Source: Rhizobium leguminosarum (lineage in GTDB: Bacteria; Pseudomonadota; Alphaproteobacteria; Rhizobiales; Rhizobiaceae). From it: DNA of 64,000 nt. Position 1 is the first letter of the stretch, and every line of letters starts with the position of its first letter. The stretch lies in contig NZ_JAGIOR010000001.1 of the NCBI RefSeq assembly GCF_017876795.1, forward strand, positions 3,436,501-3,500,500, read 5' to 3'. Made by a program: the position numbers and the translations under genes. Below are positions 40,259-50,200 of the stretch, one piece after another. Under the pieces are notes generated by a model, which was given only the letters and a program-made list of their open reading frames with translations, was not told where the DNA came from and searched no databases.

Positions 40259-42598
40259 TCAGAATTGGTTGTTGATGCCAAACTTGAAGTTCTGCGTCTT
40301 GTCGAAGTCTTCCTTGAGAACCGGGATCGCGTAATCCAGGCGCAATGAACCGAAGGGAGACTGCCAGACGACACCGACACCGACAGAAGCGCGCAGCGAG
40401 GCGTCTTCGCCGTCAATGCCGTCGCCCCTCAGGTCAACGTCGTTGCCGAACAGCGTGCCGGCGTCGGCAAAAACCGCACCGCGCAGGTTGAAGTCACGCG
40501 GGAAGCCCGGCATCGGGAAGGTCGCTTCGGCCGATGCGGTGAAATACGTCGTGCCGCCCAGCGGATCGTCGTTGGTGCCGGAAACGCGCGGGCCGATGCC
40601 CTTGTTTTCAAAACCACGAATATCGCCGTTGGTCAGGGTGAACTGATCGAAGACATTCAGGTGGTCCCCAAAGCCGACGACATAACCCGCCGAAGCAGAA
40701 ACCGAGCCGATGATATCGGCATCGTCAGCGAGCAGACGGTAATAACGGGCCTTGCCGTAGATCTTGTAGAATTGCGAGTCGCCGCCGAGGCCGGCAAGTT
40801 CCTGCGTCGCCGTCGCATAGATGCCTTCGCGTGGCAGGACCGTATCGTCAAGCGTGTTGTAGGTCAGCGTCTGGGAGACGGAAGAACGTGTCCACGGGCT
40901 GTCCTCGACAAGGTGCTGATACGGTGCTGACAGGTCGGAAAGATCGTTGTTATCAGCGTCATACTTCATCTGTTTGTAGTTATAGCGGAAAGTCGTCGCC
41001 AGGTCCTCGGTGATCGGCGCGGTGACGCGCAGGACGACGCTGGTTTCCTCGTAGTCGTAGTTGTCGTTGCTCGACGTTTCGCTGTGGTTGACGTCGAAGC
41101 CTGCAGCCAGACGATAGCCGAGGAAATAGGGTTCGGTGAAGCTGAGGCCGTAGGCGCGTGAACCTTCCTGACCGCCGCCGGCCGAGATGCGGATGTACTG
41201 ACCGCGGCCAAGGAAGTTCTTTTCCTCGATGGATGCTTCAAGCAGCAGACCATCGCCGCCTGCGGCATAACCCGCGCCGACACCGAACGAACCCGTGGAC
41301 TGATCCTGCACGTCGACGACCACCACGACGCGATCCGGCGAGCTGCCCGGCTGGGTGGAGATATTGACGGAAGAGAAGTAACCGAGCGCTTCGAGGCGGC
41401 GCTTGGCCTTGGTGATCATCTGCTGGTTGAAGGCGTCGCCTTCGCTCATGTCGAATTCGCGGCGGATCACGTAATCGCGCGTGCGGCTGTTGCCACGGAT
41501 TTCGATGCGCTCGACATAGGCGCGCTCGCCCTGGTCGACCAGATATTCGACACCGATCGTGTTGTTGTTAAGGTCGCGGTTACCGCGCGGCGTGACGCGC
41601 GCAAAAGGATAACCGGCAGACGCGACCTGATCGGAGATCGCTTCGATCGACTTCTGCACTTCCTTGGCGTTGTAGACTTGACCTTCGTGGGTGCGCACGA
41701 GCGGCTGCAATTGCTCGGAACCGACGCCTTCGACGGTCGACTGGACGGTCACCGGTCCGAAGTCGTAACGCTGGCCTTCCTCGATATTGAAGGTGAGCGT
41801 GTATTTGTTGGTCGCATCGTCAAACGTCGCATCGGAAGAGACGATGCGCATGTCGGCGTAGCCGCGATTGTAATAGAACTGGCGCAGCGCTTCCTCGTCG
41901 GCATGGAGCTTGTCTTCGTTATAGACATCCTTGCGGGTCAGGAACGACAGGAAGTTCGACCGCTTGGTAGCGATGACGGCAGCCAGGCGGCCGGCGCTGT
42001 AGGCATTGTTGCCGACGAAGTTGATCGAATCGATCTTTGTGCGGTCGCCCTCGTTGATGACGAAGGCAAGGTTGACTCGGCCTTCGCCCAGCGGCACCAC
42101 CTGCGTGGTGACTTCGATCTCGCTGCGGCCGGTGGCGGCGTAGGCTTCCTTGATCGCCTGGATGTCGGACTGGATCTGGGTATCGCTGTAGGGGCCGGCG
42201 GCATGGGTCTGGACGATGGTCGCGAGCTTGTCGTCCTTGATCTTGCGATTGCCGTTGAAGACGACCTGATTGACGAGCTGGGCTTCCTGGACGTTGACGA
42301 CAAGCGTGCTTCCGGAGACCGAAATCTTCACGTCGGAGAAGTAGCCAGTGCCGTAGAGTTGCTTGACCGAGTCATCGATATCGGTGTTCGAAAAACTCTT
42401 TCCGGGAGCGATGGTGAGGTTCGACCGGACGGCTTCCGCGCCAACGCGGCTTGCGCCGCGCACATCAATGCGCTGGATAACCGCGGCCTCAGCGGCCGTA
42501 GCAGAAACGAACGTCAATGCACCTGCGCCCGAAGCAACAACACTAGCAGACAGCGCAACCGCCGATACTGCGTTCAAAAACTTTGAACCAGCCTTCAT
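40259..42598 (-). CDS. bamA: Outer membrane protein assembly factor BamA
   Basis: A 779-aa Omp85 protein. A signal peptide covers about residues 1-39 (cleavage near AEAAV); five POTRA domains follow ([19 protein letters not shown] starts the first); the C-terminal 400 residues are the beta-barrel ending in NNQF with the terminal Phe needed for assembly. It is essential in Gram-negative bacteria. It lies 203 bp downstream of the IS-interrupted rseP on the same strand, so it must have its own promoter or rely on read-through. Confidence 0.95.
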   Translation of the reverse strand: MKAGSKFLNAVSAVALSASVVASGAGALTFVSATAAEAAVIQRIDVRGASRVGAEAVRSNLTIAPGKSFSNTDIDDSVKQLYGTGYFSDVKISVSGSTLVVNVQEAQLVNQVVFNGNRKIKDDKLATIVQTHAAGPYSDTQIQSDIQAIKEAYAATGRSEIEVTTQVVPLGEGRVNLAFVINEGDRTKIDSINFVGNNAYSAGRLAAVIATKRSNFLSFLTRKDVYNEDKLHADEEALRQFYYNRGYADMRIVSSDATFDDATNKYTLTFNIEEGQRYDFGPVTVQSTVEGVGSEQLQPLVRTHEGQVYNAKEVQKSIEAISDQVASAGYPFARVTPRGNRDLNNNTIGVEYLVDQGERAYVERIEIRGNSRTRDYVIRREFDMSEGDAFNQQMITKAKRRLEALGYFSSVNISTQPGSSPDRVVVVVDVQDQSTGSFGVGAGYAAGGDGLLLEASIEEKNFLGRGQYIRISAGGGQEGSRAYGLSFTEPYFLGYRLAAGFDVNHSETSSNDNYDYEETSVVLRVTAPITEDLATTFRYNYKQMKYDADNNDLSDLSAPYQHLVEDSPWTRSSVSQTLTYNTLDDTVLPREGIYATATQELAGLGGDSQFYKIYGKARYYRLLADDADIIGSVSASAGYVVGFGDHLNVFDQFTLTNGDIRGFENKGIGPRVSGTNDDPLGGTTYFTASAEATFPMPGFPRDFNLRGAVFADAGTLFGNDVDLRGDGIDGEDASLRASVGVGVVWQSPFGSLRLDYAIPVLKEDFDKTQNFKFGINNQF

Positions 42599-43130
42599 TT
42601 CACCTATTACCTTTTTTTCCCTCGTCCCCGGCTTCGAGAGAACCCGATTCCGGTCACGTGTGTCGTTTTACCCGCTTTTGACATACAAGCAAGGGAGGTC
42701 GTTAATTTCTGTTTACTTCATTTCGAAGCGTGACCCATTCGCCACTACAGCCTTGAAACATCGTAAATAAATAGTAATTCCTCTGCCTTGCGCGTTTACC
42801 CTTAGCTCAGGCCAATGTCGTTCCAGGTCGTGAAAACCATCAATGTTAATATCATCGCCAAGCCAATGCGAAATGCGATTTCCTGAGCCTTGGCGCCCAG
42901 CGGTTTTCCTCTCACCGCTTCCACCGCATAGAACATCAGGTGGCCGCCATCAAGTACCGGAACCGGCATCAGGTTAAGCAATCCTATCGAAACCGAAAGC
43001 ATGGCGGCAAGCTGCAACACTGCCCCTATGCCAAGCTTCGCCATCTGGCCCGAAGCCTGCGCCACGCGGATCGGCCCGCCCAGTTGATCGGCCCGCATCG
43101 TTCCGCGGAAAATATTGCCGATATATTTGA

Positions 43131-43151
43131 GAGGCTGCCCCAAAAAGATTT
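43131..43151. repeat. Left terminal inverted repeat of the IS
   Basis: Starts GAGGCTGCCCCAAAAAG at 43131, directly after the target duplicate TGA (43128-43130). It pairs with the right end at 44041-44061 at 15 of 21 positions, with the block AAAAG and terminal TTT conserved. Confidence 0.85.
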
Positions 43152-43209
43152 GAGTGATTTCAGCCAGTTGTGATTCCTTCGGATTTGCGAAGATTCGATG
43201 GAGTGCACA

Positions 43210-44041
43210 ATGGCCTAGACTGAAACCACCCGACAGCAATATGTCCGTCGGACGAGCCGATATGCAAGCGATGTTACCGATCGCGAATGGGAATTTATTG
43301 CGCCGTTCATGCCCGCGCCACGGCGTCTGGGCCGGCCACGCAAGACCGATCTGCGCGAGGTTTTAAACGCCCTTCTCTATATCGCTTCGACAGGCTGCCA
43401 GTGGCGGATGCTGCCGAAGGACTTTCCGCCCTGTTCAACGGTGCAGCGGTACTTCTATGAATGGCGGGCAATGGGTCTTGGCCACGGATCAACCACCACC
43501 TCGTCATGGAGGCACGGGAGCTGGATGGGAAAGAAGCTTCACCGACGGCTGGCGCCATCGACAGCCAAAGCGTCAAGACGACGAAAGCGGTGGTATTCGG
43601 GGCTTTGACGCTGGCAAGAAGATCAAAGGACGCAAGCGTCATATCATTGTCGATACGCTCGGGCTGATGGTCAGCCTCATGGTGCACAGCGCTGATATCC
43701 AGGACCGCGACGGGGCTCCCGATCTTCTGAAGTCCATCCGCAACCGATGGCCGTGGCTCCTTCATGTCTTCGCCGATGGCGGCTATGCGGGCGACAAGCT
43801 GAAAAAGCGGCTGCAGAAAATAGGAAAATGGACACTCGAAATTATCAAGCGTACCGACAAGGCCAAGGGTTTCGAAATCCTGCCGCGCCGCTGGGTCGTC
43901 GAGAGGACGTTCGCCTGGCTGGGACGATGCAGAAGATTGGCCAAGGACTTCGAGACATCCATCGCTTCAGCAGAAGCCTGGATAACCATCGCTCACATCC
44001 GAATGCTCACCAGACGGCTGGCAAGATACGGATATCGTTGA
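43210..44041 (+). pseudogene. IS5-family transposase, broken by an amber codon and two frameshifts
   Basis: Three successive frames make one DDE transposase of about 275 residues. Frame one, after ATG GCC TAG at 43210, reads [20 protein letters not shown] to YFYEWRAMG. Near 43478 a missing base moves it to [17 protein letters not shown] with the first Asp in IDSQSVKTT. Near 43583 a second missing base moves it to [18 protein letters not shown], then FADGGYAG (second Asp) and WVVERTFAWLGRC (Glu). The shifts are not at slippery A-runs, so programmed frameshifting is unlikely. The stop overlaps the right terminal repeat. Confidence 0.85.
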
Positions 44042-44061
44042 AACCTTTTCGAGTCCGACTC
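44041..44061. repeat. Right terminal inverted repeat of the IS
   Basis: Reads AAACCTTTTCGAGTCCGACT plus a final C; its reverse complement starts GAGTCGGACTCGAAAAGG, matching the left end at 15 of 21 positions. It is followed directly by the second target copy TGA at 44062-44064. Confidence 0.85.
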
Positions 44062-44891
44062 TGAAGGTGCCGGTGACGATGTCCCGGGTCTCGATCACAC
44101 TCTCACGCAGCGCCTGGACCGGCGTATAGGTCTGCAGGCGGAAATTACCGACCTCCTTGTTGGTGACGATGCCGATCTGGCCGAGCTCGATCTTGTTGCC
44201 GAACTGGTCGGTCTGGTCGACGCGTTGCGGCACCATCGGCAAGTCGAGCTTCTGGCCGCCGCGTTCGATGGTGACGACGATCGTCTGGCTCGGGCGGATA
44301 GCGACATAGCGGCGCACGTCGTCGAAAGTCTCGACCTTGCCGCCGTCGATGGCGACCAAGAGATCGCCTGGAAGGATGCCGGCGGCAGCCGCCACGCCAT
44401 CCGGTTTGACCTCGGCAACGACGGGATCGGCGACCGAGCGGCCGTAGACCGAGAAAAGAATGGTGAAGATAGCGATCGCCAGCAGGAAATTGGCGATCGG
44501 GCCGGCGGCAACCGTCGCTGCACGTTTCCACAACTTTGCTCCGGCAAAGGAGCGCGCCCTATCCTCCTCTGACATGGCGGCGATCTTGTCGGTGTCGGGC
44601 TTGCTCGAGGCGTCCTCGTCGCCGAAGAAACGGACGTAACCGCCAAGCGGGATCACCGAGATCTTCCAGCGCGTTCCATGACCGTCGGTGAAGCCGAATA
44701 TTTCCGGACCGAAACCGACGGAGAAGGCAATGATGCGGATACCGCTCCAGCGCCCGACGAGGTAATGGCCCATCTCGTGCACGAAGACGAGCAGCGAGAG
44801 CACGAGGATGAAGGTGACGATATTCCCCATCAGGAATGCGTATATATCGGCCATCACTTCTATCAGTTCCTTCCGTCAGGCTGCGGCGTCA

Positions 44892-45722
44892 TCAAAGGCC
44901 GAACAATGCCGCGCCGAGCGACGTCATCGCAGTCCCCTTTATCAGGGAAAATATTCCAGCAAGCAAGAACGCTGAAAAACAGGCAAAAATCAGTCCGTCT
45001 ACACGGTCCATGACGCCGCCATGACCCGGAATGAGACGGCTTGAATCCTTGACGCCGAATTTTCGCTTGATGAAAGATTCGAACAGATCTCCCGACTGGC
45101 TGCAAACCGAGAGAACGAATGCTGCGACGGCGGCGATGATTTCAGCGCCCGGAAGGAGAAAATGGACGAGAACCACACCGGCTGCGACCGCCGAAACGGC
45201 GCCGCCGATCGCGCCTGACCATGTTTTTCCCGGCGAGATCGAAGGGGCAAGCTTCGGTCCGCCAAGCGCCCTGCCGACGAAATAAGCAAGGATGTCGGTT
45301 GCCCAGACGACGGCAAAGACGAAGAGCATGGCGTAAAGGCCAGGCCGGTCATCGCTTCTGATGGCGGCGAGCGCCAGGCCGGTGGCACCGGCATAAAACA
45401 GGCCCACCGGCAGCCAGCGGCTGGTGCCGTGCAGGATGATCAGCGCTATGCCGACAGCGGTGACGCCGGCCAGCATGCCGGCGGCGAATTCGAAATTGCC
45501 GACAAGCACGAGGAAGGCGATCGCCGCCTGGCCAATCCAGCCGACTGTATTGGCGACCCAATCACGCGCGATGCCGGTTATTGTCGACCATTCATAATAG
45601 ATCAGTAGGCCGATCACGGCCGCCAGAATGCGGAAGGCAAACCCGCCATACCAGGTGGCGGCAAGAACGATGGCCGCAAGAATCAGTCCTGAAACGATGC
45701 GGAGCTTCAATTCTTGCTGCAT
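44892..45722 (-). CDS. cdsA: Phosphatidate cytidylyltransferase
   Basis: A 276-aa inner-membrane enzyme with about eight helices that makes CDP-diacylglycerol for phospholipid synthesis. The family signature is at the C-terminal side: KRKFGVKDSSRLIPGHGGVM followed by DRVDG. SPGKTWSGAIGG is the other conserved loop. It begins at the TGATG junction with uppS (1-base overlap) and ends 37 bp before rseP, so the IS in rseP lies downstream of it in the same transcript. Confidence 0.94.
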   Translation of the reverse strand: MQQELKLRIVSGLILAAIVLAATWYGGFAFRILAAVIGLLIYYEWSTITGIARDWVANTVGWIGQAAIAFLVLVGNFEFAAGMLAGVTAVGIALIILHGTSRWLPVGLFYAGATGLALAAIRSDDRPGLYAMLFVFAVVWATDILAYFVGRALGGPKLAPSISPGKTWSGAIGGAVSAVAAGVVLVHFLLPGAEIIAAVAAFVLSVCSQSGDLFESFIKRKFGVKDSSRLIPGHGGVMDRVDGLIFACFSAFLLAGIFSLIKGTAMTSLGAALFGL

Positions 45723-46465
45723 CAGGTGCCAACCGCGGCTGCCTGCGACGACAGACCGCCGAAGCGCCGGTCGCGAGAGGCGAACTTCTCGAGCGCCGAG
45801 CGGAAGATCTCAGGGCTGAAATCCGGCCAGTATTCCGGAACGAAAATAAATTCCGAATAGGCGGCCTGCCAGAGCAGGAAGTTGGAAAGCCGCTCCTCGC
45901 CGCTGGTGCGGATGATCAGATCCGGATCGGGAATATCAGCCGTGTCGAGACGGGCGTTGATCAGCGCCGGGGTGATATCCTGCGCCCTCAGGCGGCCGGC
46001 CTCGACATCCCTCGCCAGGCTCACCACAGCCCGGGAGATCTCATCGCGCGAACCGTAATTGAAGGCGATGACCAGTGTCAGCGCCGTATTGTCCTTGGTC
46101 GTTTCCTCCGCCTCGAGCAGCAGGCCAAGAATGTCACTGCGCAGGCTGTGGCGGTCGCCAATCACCTTGATCCGGACGTTCTGACGATGAAGCTCGGCGA
46201 GGTCACGCCGGATGAAGGCCTTCAACAGACCGAGCAGATCGGAAACCTCGGCCTCCGGCCGGCGCCAGTTTTCCGAGGAGAAGGCAAAGAGGGTCAGATA
46301 TTTTATGCCGGCCGCGCCGGCGGCGCGTACTGTTTCGCGTACCGTCTCGACGCCCTTGCGATGGCCCATTGTCCGCGGCAGGCCGCGCTGCTTGGCCCAA
46401 CGGCCATTGCCGTCCATGATGATGGCAACATGCTCTGGCACAGTCACAAATACAGATTCCGACAT
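45722..46465 (-). CDS. uppS: Undecaprenyl diphosphate synthase
   Basis: A 247-aa cis-prenyltransferase making the lipid carrier for peptidoglycan and LPS. Motifs are [20 protein letters not shown] with the catalytic Asp, [22 protein letters not shown] and [20 protein letters not shown]. The start at 46465 is the family start; an in-frame extension to 46537 runs into the frr end and looks non-coding. It is 37 bp after frr. Confidence 0.95.
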   Translation of the reverse strand: MSESVFVTVPEHVAIIMDGNGRWAKQRGLPRTMGHRKGVETVRETVRAAGAAGIKYLTLFAFSSENWRRPEAEVSDLLGLLKAFIRRDLAELHRQNVRIKVIGDRHSLRSDILGLLLEAEETTKDNTALTLVIAFNYGSRDEISRAVVSLARDVEAGRLRAQDITPALINARLDTADIPDPDLIIRTSGEERLSNFLLWQAAYSEFIFVPEYWPDFSPEIFRSALEKFASRDRRFGGLSSQAAAVGT

Positions 46466-46502
46466 TTCCCGTCCGGTCTTTCCAGGCAAAGGCACAGATC
46501 CA

Positions 46503-47063
46503 CTAGACCTGCATGATTTCCTTTTCCTTCTCGCCAAGCAAGCGGTCGATTTCGGAAATCGTCTCGTCCGTCATCTTCTGTACACGTTCCGACTGCGCCC
46601 TGCCCTCGTCCTGGCCGATTACGCTATCCTTTTCGGCCTTCTTAAGGCCATCCATGCCATCGCGGCGAACATGGCGAATCGCGACCTTGCTCTTTTCGGC
46701 ATAGTCGTGAGCCACCTTGACGAGCGACTTGCGGCGCTCCTCGTTCAGTTCCGGCAACGGAATACGCAGGCTCTGGCCGTCGACGATCGGGTTGAGGCCG
46801 AGATTGGATTCGCGGATGCCGCGCTCAACGGCGCTGACCATCGACTTGTCCCAGACAGAAACCGACAGCATGCGCGACTCCGGTACAGTGATGTTGGCGA
46901 CCTGGTTCAACGGCATACGCGAACCATAGGCCTCGATCGTCACCGGATCGAGGATGTTGGCCGAAGCACGGCCGGTGCGAAGCGATGCGATGTCGCTCTT
47001 GAATGCCGAAACCGCGCCGTCCATGCGGCGCTTCAGTTCCTTGATGTCGATGCCTTCACTCAT
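46503..47063 (-). CDS. frr: Ribosome recycling factor
   Basis: A 186-aa two-domain RRF: a three-helix bundle with [22 protein letters not shown] at the hinge and [20 protein letters not shown] in domain I. With EF-G it splits post-termination ribosomes. It follows pyrH after a 164-bp gap filled with palindromic repeats and is followed closely by uppS. Confidence 0.96.
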   Translation of the reverse strand: MSEGIDIKELKRRMDGAVSAFKSDIASLRTGRASANILDPVTIEAYGSRMPLNQVANITVPESRMLSVSVWDKSMVSAVERGIRESNLGLNPIVDGQSLRIPLPELNEERRKSLVKVAHDYAEKSKVAIRHVRRDGMDGLKKAEKDSVIGQDEGRAQSERVQKMTDETISEIDRLLGEKEKEIMQV

Positions 47064-47078
47064 GTCGATGCTCCCATC

Positions 47079-47129
47079 TAGAGCATGATGCCGAAAGTGT
47101 CAGCGGTTTTCGGACGACATCACGCTCTA
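47079..47129. repeat. Palindromic intergenic repeat, copy D
   Basis: TAGAGCATGATG and CATCACGCTCTA are the outer arms; CCGAAA and TTTTCGG form an inner stem around the core AGTGTCAGCGG. The core reads as the complement of the AACCGCTGCACACTT core seen at 8613-8664, 53911-53962 and 57639-57683. It lies just upstream of frr. Confidence 0.6.
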
Positions 47130-47140
47130 ACTATTTAATG

Positions 47141-47192
47141 TAGAACATGATTCAGCCTTTAGGCCAACCGGGCCTGAAATCATCATGTTCTA
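47141..47192. repeat. Second inverted repeat in the pyrH-frr gap
   Basis: TAGAACATGAT at 47141 pairs with ATCATGTTCTA ending at 47192, with GGCC/TTCAG segments pairing further in. The outer arms resemble those of the element at 47079-47129 (TAGAGCATGAT), so it may be a degenerate member of the same family. No T-run follows on either strand. Confidence 0.5.
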
Positions 47193-47227
47193 GCGAGGGC
47201 TGCGCCTGATAAAGCGGCGCAGCAGAA

Positions 47228-47950
47228 TCAGTCGTCGGAGACGATGGTCTTGAGGCCACCCCCCGTCAAGATTTCAGCAAAACCGCCTTTCTCATGGATC
47301 GAGAAGACGATGATCGGAATGGAATTCTCCCTGGCGAGCGCCACGGCGGCAACGTCCATCACCGCAAGCCCCCTGTCCAGCACTTCCTGGTGTGTCAGGC
47401 GGTCGAGGCGAGTCGCATCGGGATATTTCTTCGGGTCGGCGGTATAGATCCCGTCGACCTGCGTGCCCTTGAAGATCGCTTCCGCGCCCATTTCAGCGGC
47501 GCGTAGCGCTGCGGCCGAATCGGTGGTGAAGAAGGGGTTGCCGGTGCCGCCGGCAAAGATCACCACGCGTCCCATCGACAGATGATAGAGGGTTGCGCGC
47601 TGCGAAAAGCTCTCGCAGATCTCGGGCATGGAGATGGCCGAAAGCACCACCGTATCGATGTTCAGCTTGCGCAGCGAGGTCGCCAGCGCCAGCGCATTGA
47701 TGATGGTGCCGAGCATGCCCATGTGGTCGCCGGTGACCCGGTCGCCGCCCTTGGACGCTACCGCGACACCGCGGAAGATATTGCCGCCACCGACGACGAC
47801 GCCGACTTCCACGCCCATATGCCTTGCTTCGGCGATGTCGGATGCAACGCGGTCCGCTACCGCAACATCGATCCCGAAGCCCTGGCTACCCATGAGCGCT
47901 TCGCCGGAAGCCTTGAGTAGAACGCGTTTATAGACAGGCTCTAAAGACAT
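47228..47950 (-). CDS. pyrH: UMP kinase
   Basis: A 240-aa amino-acid-kinase-fold enzyme phosphorylating UMP. Motifs are KRVLLKASGEALMGSQGFGI, VVVGGGNIFRG, HMGMLGTIINALAL and the allosteric/acceptor region GTGNPFFTTDSAAALRA. It lies between tsf and frr, the standard bacterial order. Confidence 0.96.
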   Translation of the reverse strand: MSLEPVYKRVLLKASGEALMGSQGFGIDVAVADRVASDIAEARHMGVEVGVVVGGGNIFRGVAVASKGGDRVTGDHMGMLGTIINALALATSLRKLNIDTVVLSAISMPEICESFSQRATLYHLSMGRVVIFAGGTGNPFFTTDSAAALRAAEMGAEAIFKGTQVDGIYTADPKKYPDATRLDRLTHQEVLDRGLAVMDVAAVALARENSIPIIVFSIHEKGGFAEILTGGGLKTIVSDD

Positions 47951-47990
47951 CTTGGCTCCTCGTAAATTGCCGTGAATGCCCGATACACGA

Positions 47991-48018
47991 AGGGCACCGC
48001 GTTGTCACGCGATGCCCT
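47991..48018. other. Stem-loop between tsf and pyrH
   Basis: AGGGCACCGCG and CGCGATGCCCT can form an 11-bp stem with one mismatch and a 6-base loop. There is no following T-run on the minus strand, so it may be a weak terminator, an mRNA-stabilising hairpin or a processing site between tsf and pyrH. Confidence 0.45.
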
Positions 48019-48045
48019 GGTGTTTTCCCAATTATGGCTGGAAGA

Positions 48046-48972
48046 TCAACCCTTGACGGCAGCCGCGACTTCGGCTGCGAAATCGGTCTCTTCCTTCTCG
48101 ACGCCTTCGCCGAGCAGAAGGCGGGCCATGCCGGCAACTTCGATCGGCGCGCCGACGGCCTTTTCAGCTTCCTTGACGGCGGCTGCGACCGTGAGATCGG
48201 GATTGATGACGAAAGCCTGCGAGAGAAGGGCGACTTCCTCGAAGAACTTGCGCATGCGGCCGTCGACCATCTTCTCGATGATGTTATCAGGCTTGCCGGA
48301 AGCACGCGACTGCTCGATGAAGACGTTGCGCTCGCGCTCGGCGACGGCGGCATCGACCTCCTCAGGGCGGATCGCCAGCGGCGCAGTCGCGGCAATGTGC
48401 ATGGCGACCTGACGCCCGATTGCGTTCAGAGCTTCCTTGTCGCCGGTCGACTTCAGGGCAACGAGAACGCCGAGCTTGCCGAGGCCGTCGGAAACCGCAT
48501 TGTGGATATAGGTGGCGACGACGCCGTCCTCGACGGAGAGCGCGACCGAGCGGCGCAGGTTCATGTTCTCGCCGATCGTTGCGATCGCATCCTTGATCGT
48601 ATCGGAAACGGACTTGCCGGAGGCCGGGTAGGTCGCAGCCGCAACGGCGTCGACGGCGCCGTCTGTGGAGACGGCGACCTTGGCAATGCCGCGGACGAGA
48701 TCCTGGAAGGCGTCGTTACGGGCGACGAAGTCGGTTTCGGAGTTGACTTCGACGACGACGGCCTTGGTGCCCTGGCTGGAAACGGCGATGAGGCCTTCAG
48801 CGGCAGTGCGGCCGGACTTTTTGTCAGCCTTGGCGATGCCCTTGGCGCGCAGCCAGTCGATCGCCGCTTCCATCTCGCCGCCGGTTTCAGCAAGAGCCTT
48901 CTTGCAGTCCATCATGCCTGCGCCGGTCTTCTCGCGCAGTTCCTTCACCATTGCAGCCGTAATCTCGCTCAT
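48046..48972 (-). CDS. tsf: Elongation factor Ts
   Basis: A 308-aa nucleotide exchange factor for EF-Tu. The N-terminal UBA-like module [20 protein letters not shown] leads to the core with the TDFVARND motif ([14 protein letters not shown]) and the dimerisation region. It follows rpsB by 238 bp on the same strand, as usual. Confidence 0.96.
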   Translation of the reverse strand: MSEITAAMVKELREKTGAGMMDCKKALAETGGEMEAAIDWLRAKGIAKADKKSGRTAAEGLIAVSSQGTKAVVVEVNSETDFVARNDAFQDLVRGIAKVAVSTDGAVDAVAAATYPASGKSVSDTIKDAIATIGENMNLRRSVALSVEDGVVATYIHNAVSDGLGKLGVLVALKSTGDKEALNAIGRQVAMHIAATAPLAIRPEEVDAAVAERERNVFIEQSRASGKPDNIIEKMVDGRMRKFFEEVALLSQAFVINPDLTVAAAVKEAEKAVGAPIEVAGMARLLLGEGVEKEETDFAAEVAAAVKG

Positions 48973-49210
48973 TAGCTTCCTCTTGTCGGTTCATACGGTG
49001 GGCCGCAAAGCGCGGCGCGGCACCGGATTGAGGCACGAAATGTACCTGTATGTATGACAGCGTGATGAAGACGCGCCATACCGAAACTTATCTGGCAAAG
49101 AGCCTGATGCCCTCGCCCTGAAACAGGCAAGGCCGCCGAACTTCGATGAGTCGCGAGCGGCCTTTCCAGTCATGCAAGCATTGGCGGAACTTCCGATCCG
49201 CCCGCTTTCA

Positions 49211-49978
49211 TCAGCCTTCGGCTGCTTCCTCGAGAGCCGGCTCGACCGGAACTTCTGAGGACGCGCCGAGATCACGGCCGGAAGAGCCCTGCTGACGGGC
49301 AATGCCGTCGATGGCAGCGCGGGAGATCAGCTCGCAATAGAGAGCGATAGCGCGCGATGCGTCGTCGTTACCCGGGATCGGATAGTCGATCAGGTCCGGG
49401 TCGCAGTTCGAGTCGATGATGGCAACGACCGGGATGCCGAGGCGCTTGGCTTCGTCGATCGCGATCTTTTCCTTGTTGGTGTCGATGATGAACATCAGGT
49501 CCGGCGTGCCGCCCATATCGCGGATACCGCCGAGAGCCTTGTCGAGCTTTTCACGCTCGCGCTCAAGGTTCAGGCGTTCCTTCTTGGTGAAGCCCTGGGC
49601 TTCGCCGTTCAGGATCTCATCGAGCTTGCGCAGGCGCTGGATCGAATTGGAGATCGTCTTCCAGTTCGTCATCATGCCGCCGAGCCAACGCGAGTTGACG
49701 TAATACTGGGCCGAACGCTTGGCGCTGTCGGCGATGATCTCAGACGCCTGGCGCTTGGTGCCGACGAAGAGAACGCGGCCGCCGCGGGCAACGGTGTCGC
49801 TGACGACCTGCAGGGCGCGCGACAGCATCGGAACGGTCTGGGCGAGATCGATGATGTGGATGTTGTTACGATCGCCGAAGATGTACGGCTTCATCTTCGG
49901 GTTCCAGCGGTGCGTCTGGTGGCCGAAGTGGACGCCTGCTTCGAGAAGCTGGCGCATAGAGAAATCGGGCAATGCCAT
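49211..49978 (-). CDS. rpsB: 30S ribosomal protein S2
   Basis: A 255-aa S2 protein: [69 protein letters not shown] and [21 protein letters not shown] short acidic C-terminal extension ([10 protein letters not shown]) is present. The leader upstream has a perfect hairpin that could be an S2 autoregulatory site. Confidence 0.97.
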   Translation of the reverse strand: MALPDFSMRQLLEAGVHFGHQTHRWNPKMKPYIFGDRNNIHIIDLAQTVPMLSRALQVVSDTVARGGRVLFVGTKRQASEIIADSAKRSAQYYVNSRWLGGMMTNWKTISNSIQRLRKLDEILNGEAQGFTKKERLNLEREREKLDKALGGIRDMGGTPDLMFIIDTNKEKIAIDEAKRLGIPVVAIIDSNCDPDLIDYPIPGNDDASRAIALYCELISRAAIDGIARQQGSSGRDLGASSEVPVEPALEEAAEG

Positions 49979-50020
49979 GCCTTTTTATCCTTTTCCGGTT
50001 GAACCTCCGCAAGGCGAACA

Positions 50021-50039
50021 GCATCCTCTTCGAGGATGC
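50021..50039 (-). promoter_or_regulatory. Hairpin in the rpsB leader
   Basis: GCATCCTC and GAGGATGC form a perfect 8-bp stem with a 3-base loop, 43 bases before the rpsB start codon. Further upstream on the minus strand, TTGCTT-N17-TATGGG (about 50107-50135) could be the promoter, giving a leader of roughly 120 nt. In E. coli the rpsB leader binds S2; the same role here is inference. Confidence 0.45.
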
Positions 50040-50200
50040 CACCGGGCGGAACGATCCGGATTTCTCCCGGACAATCCCATGCCTTACGTGTGGAATGCCG
50101 CTGCCCATACATTCGATTTGGCGCAAAAGCAAGGCTTATGCCGAAAAATCCCGGTTCATTCGCCCGGCCCCAGAACCTCTGGTCCTGCGAAGGCCGCCGG

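Larger units (their letters stand above)
43131..44061 (+). mobile_element. IS5-family insertion sequence inside rseP
   Basis: The element is 931 bp, bounded by 21-bp imperfect terminal inverted repeats (15 of 21 positions match) and flanked by TGA at 43128-43130 and 44062-44064. A TNA-type 3-bp target duplication is typical of some IS5 subgroups. It encodes a DDE transposase remnant on the plus strand, opposite to rseP. The host frame is restored by exact removal, showing that nothing else was lost at insertion. Confidence 0.93.
42802..44854 (-). pseudogene. rseP: Site-2 protease RseP/MmpA, split by an insertion sequence
   Basis: The N-terminal part (44854 down to 44063, 264 codons) has the zinc motif HEMGH (VFVHEMGHYLVG), membrane helices and a PDZ domain (GILPGDLLVAIDGGK). 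The C-terminal part (43128 down to 42802) holds LLNLMPVPVLDGGHL with the third zinc ligand and the last helices. An IS5-family element at 43131-44061 with a TGA duplication divides them. Removing the IS and one TGA restores RDIVTGTF-KYIGNIFRG in frame, giving 372 aa, the usual length. As it stands the first part ends in about 31 IS-encoded residues, so no active protease is expected. An alternative GTG start is at 44857. Confidence 0.93.

Noticed and set aside
43154..43366. A 70-aa frame in the IS left part as a separate protein
   Set aside because: The adjacent frame reads as the transposase N-terminus ([14 protein letters not shown]), so this one is out of frame.
43457..44041. Two-ORF IS with programmed frameshifting
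   Set aside because: Two shifts are needed rather than one, and neither lies at a slippery A-run; single-base losses explain the frames better.
42802..44854. rseP halves working as a split protease
   Set aside because: The C-terminal half has no start signal of its own and the N-terminal half ends in IS-encoded residues; the zinc ligands would be on separate chains.
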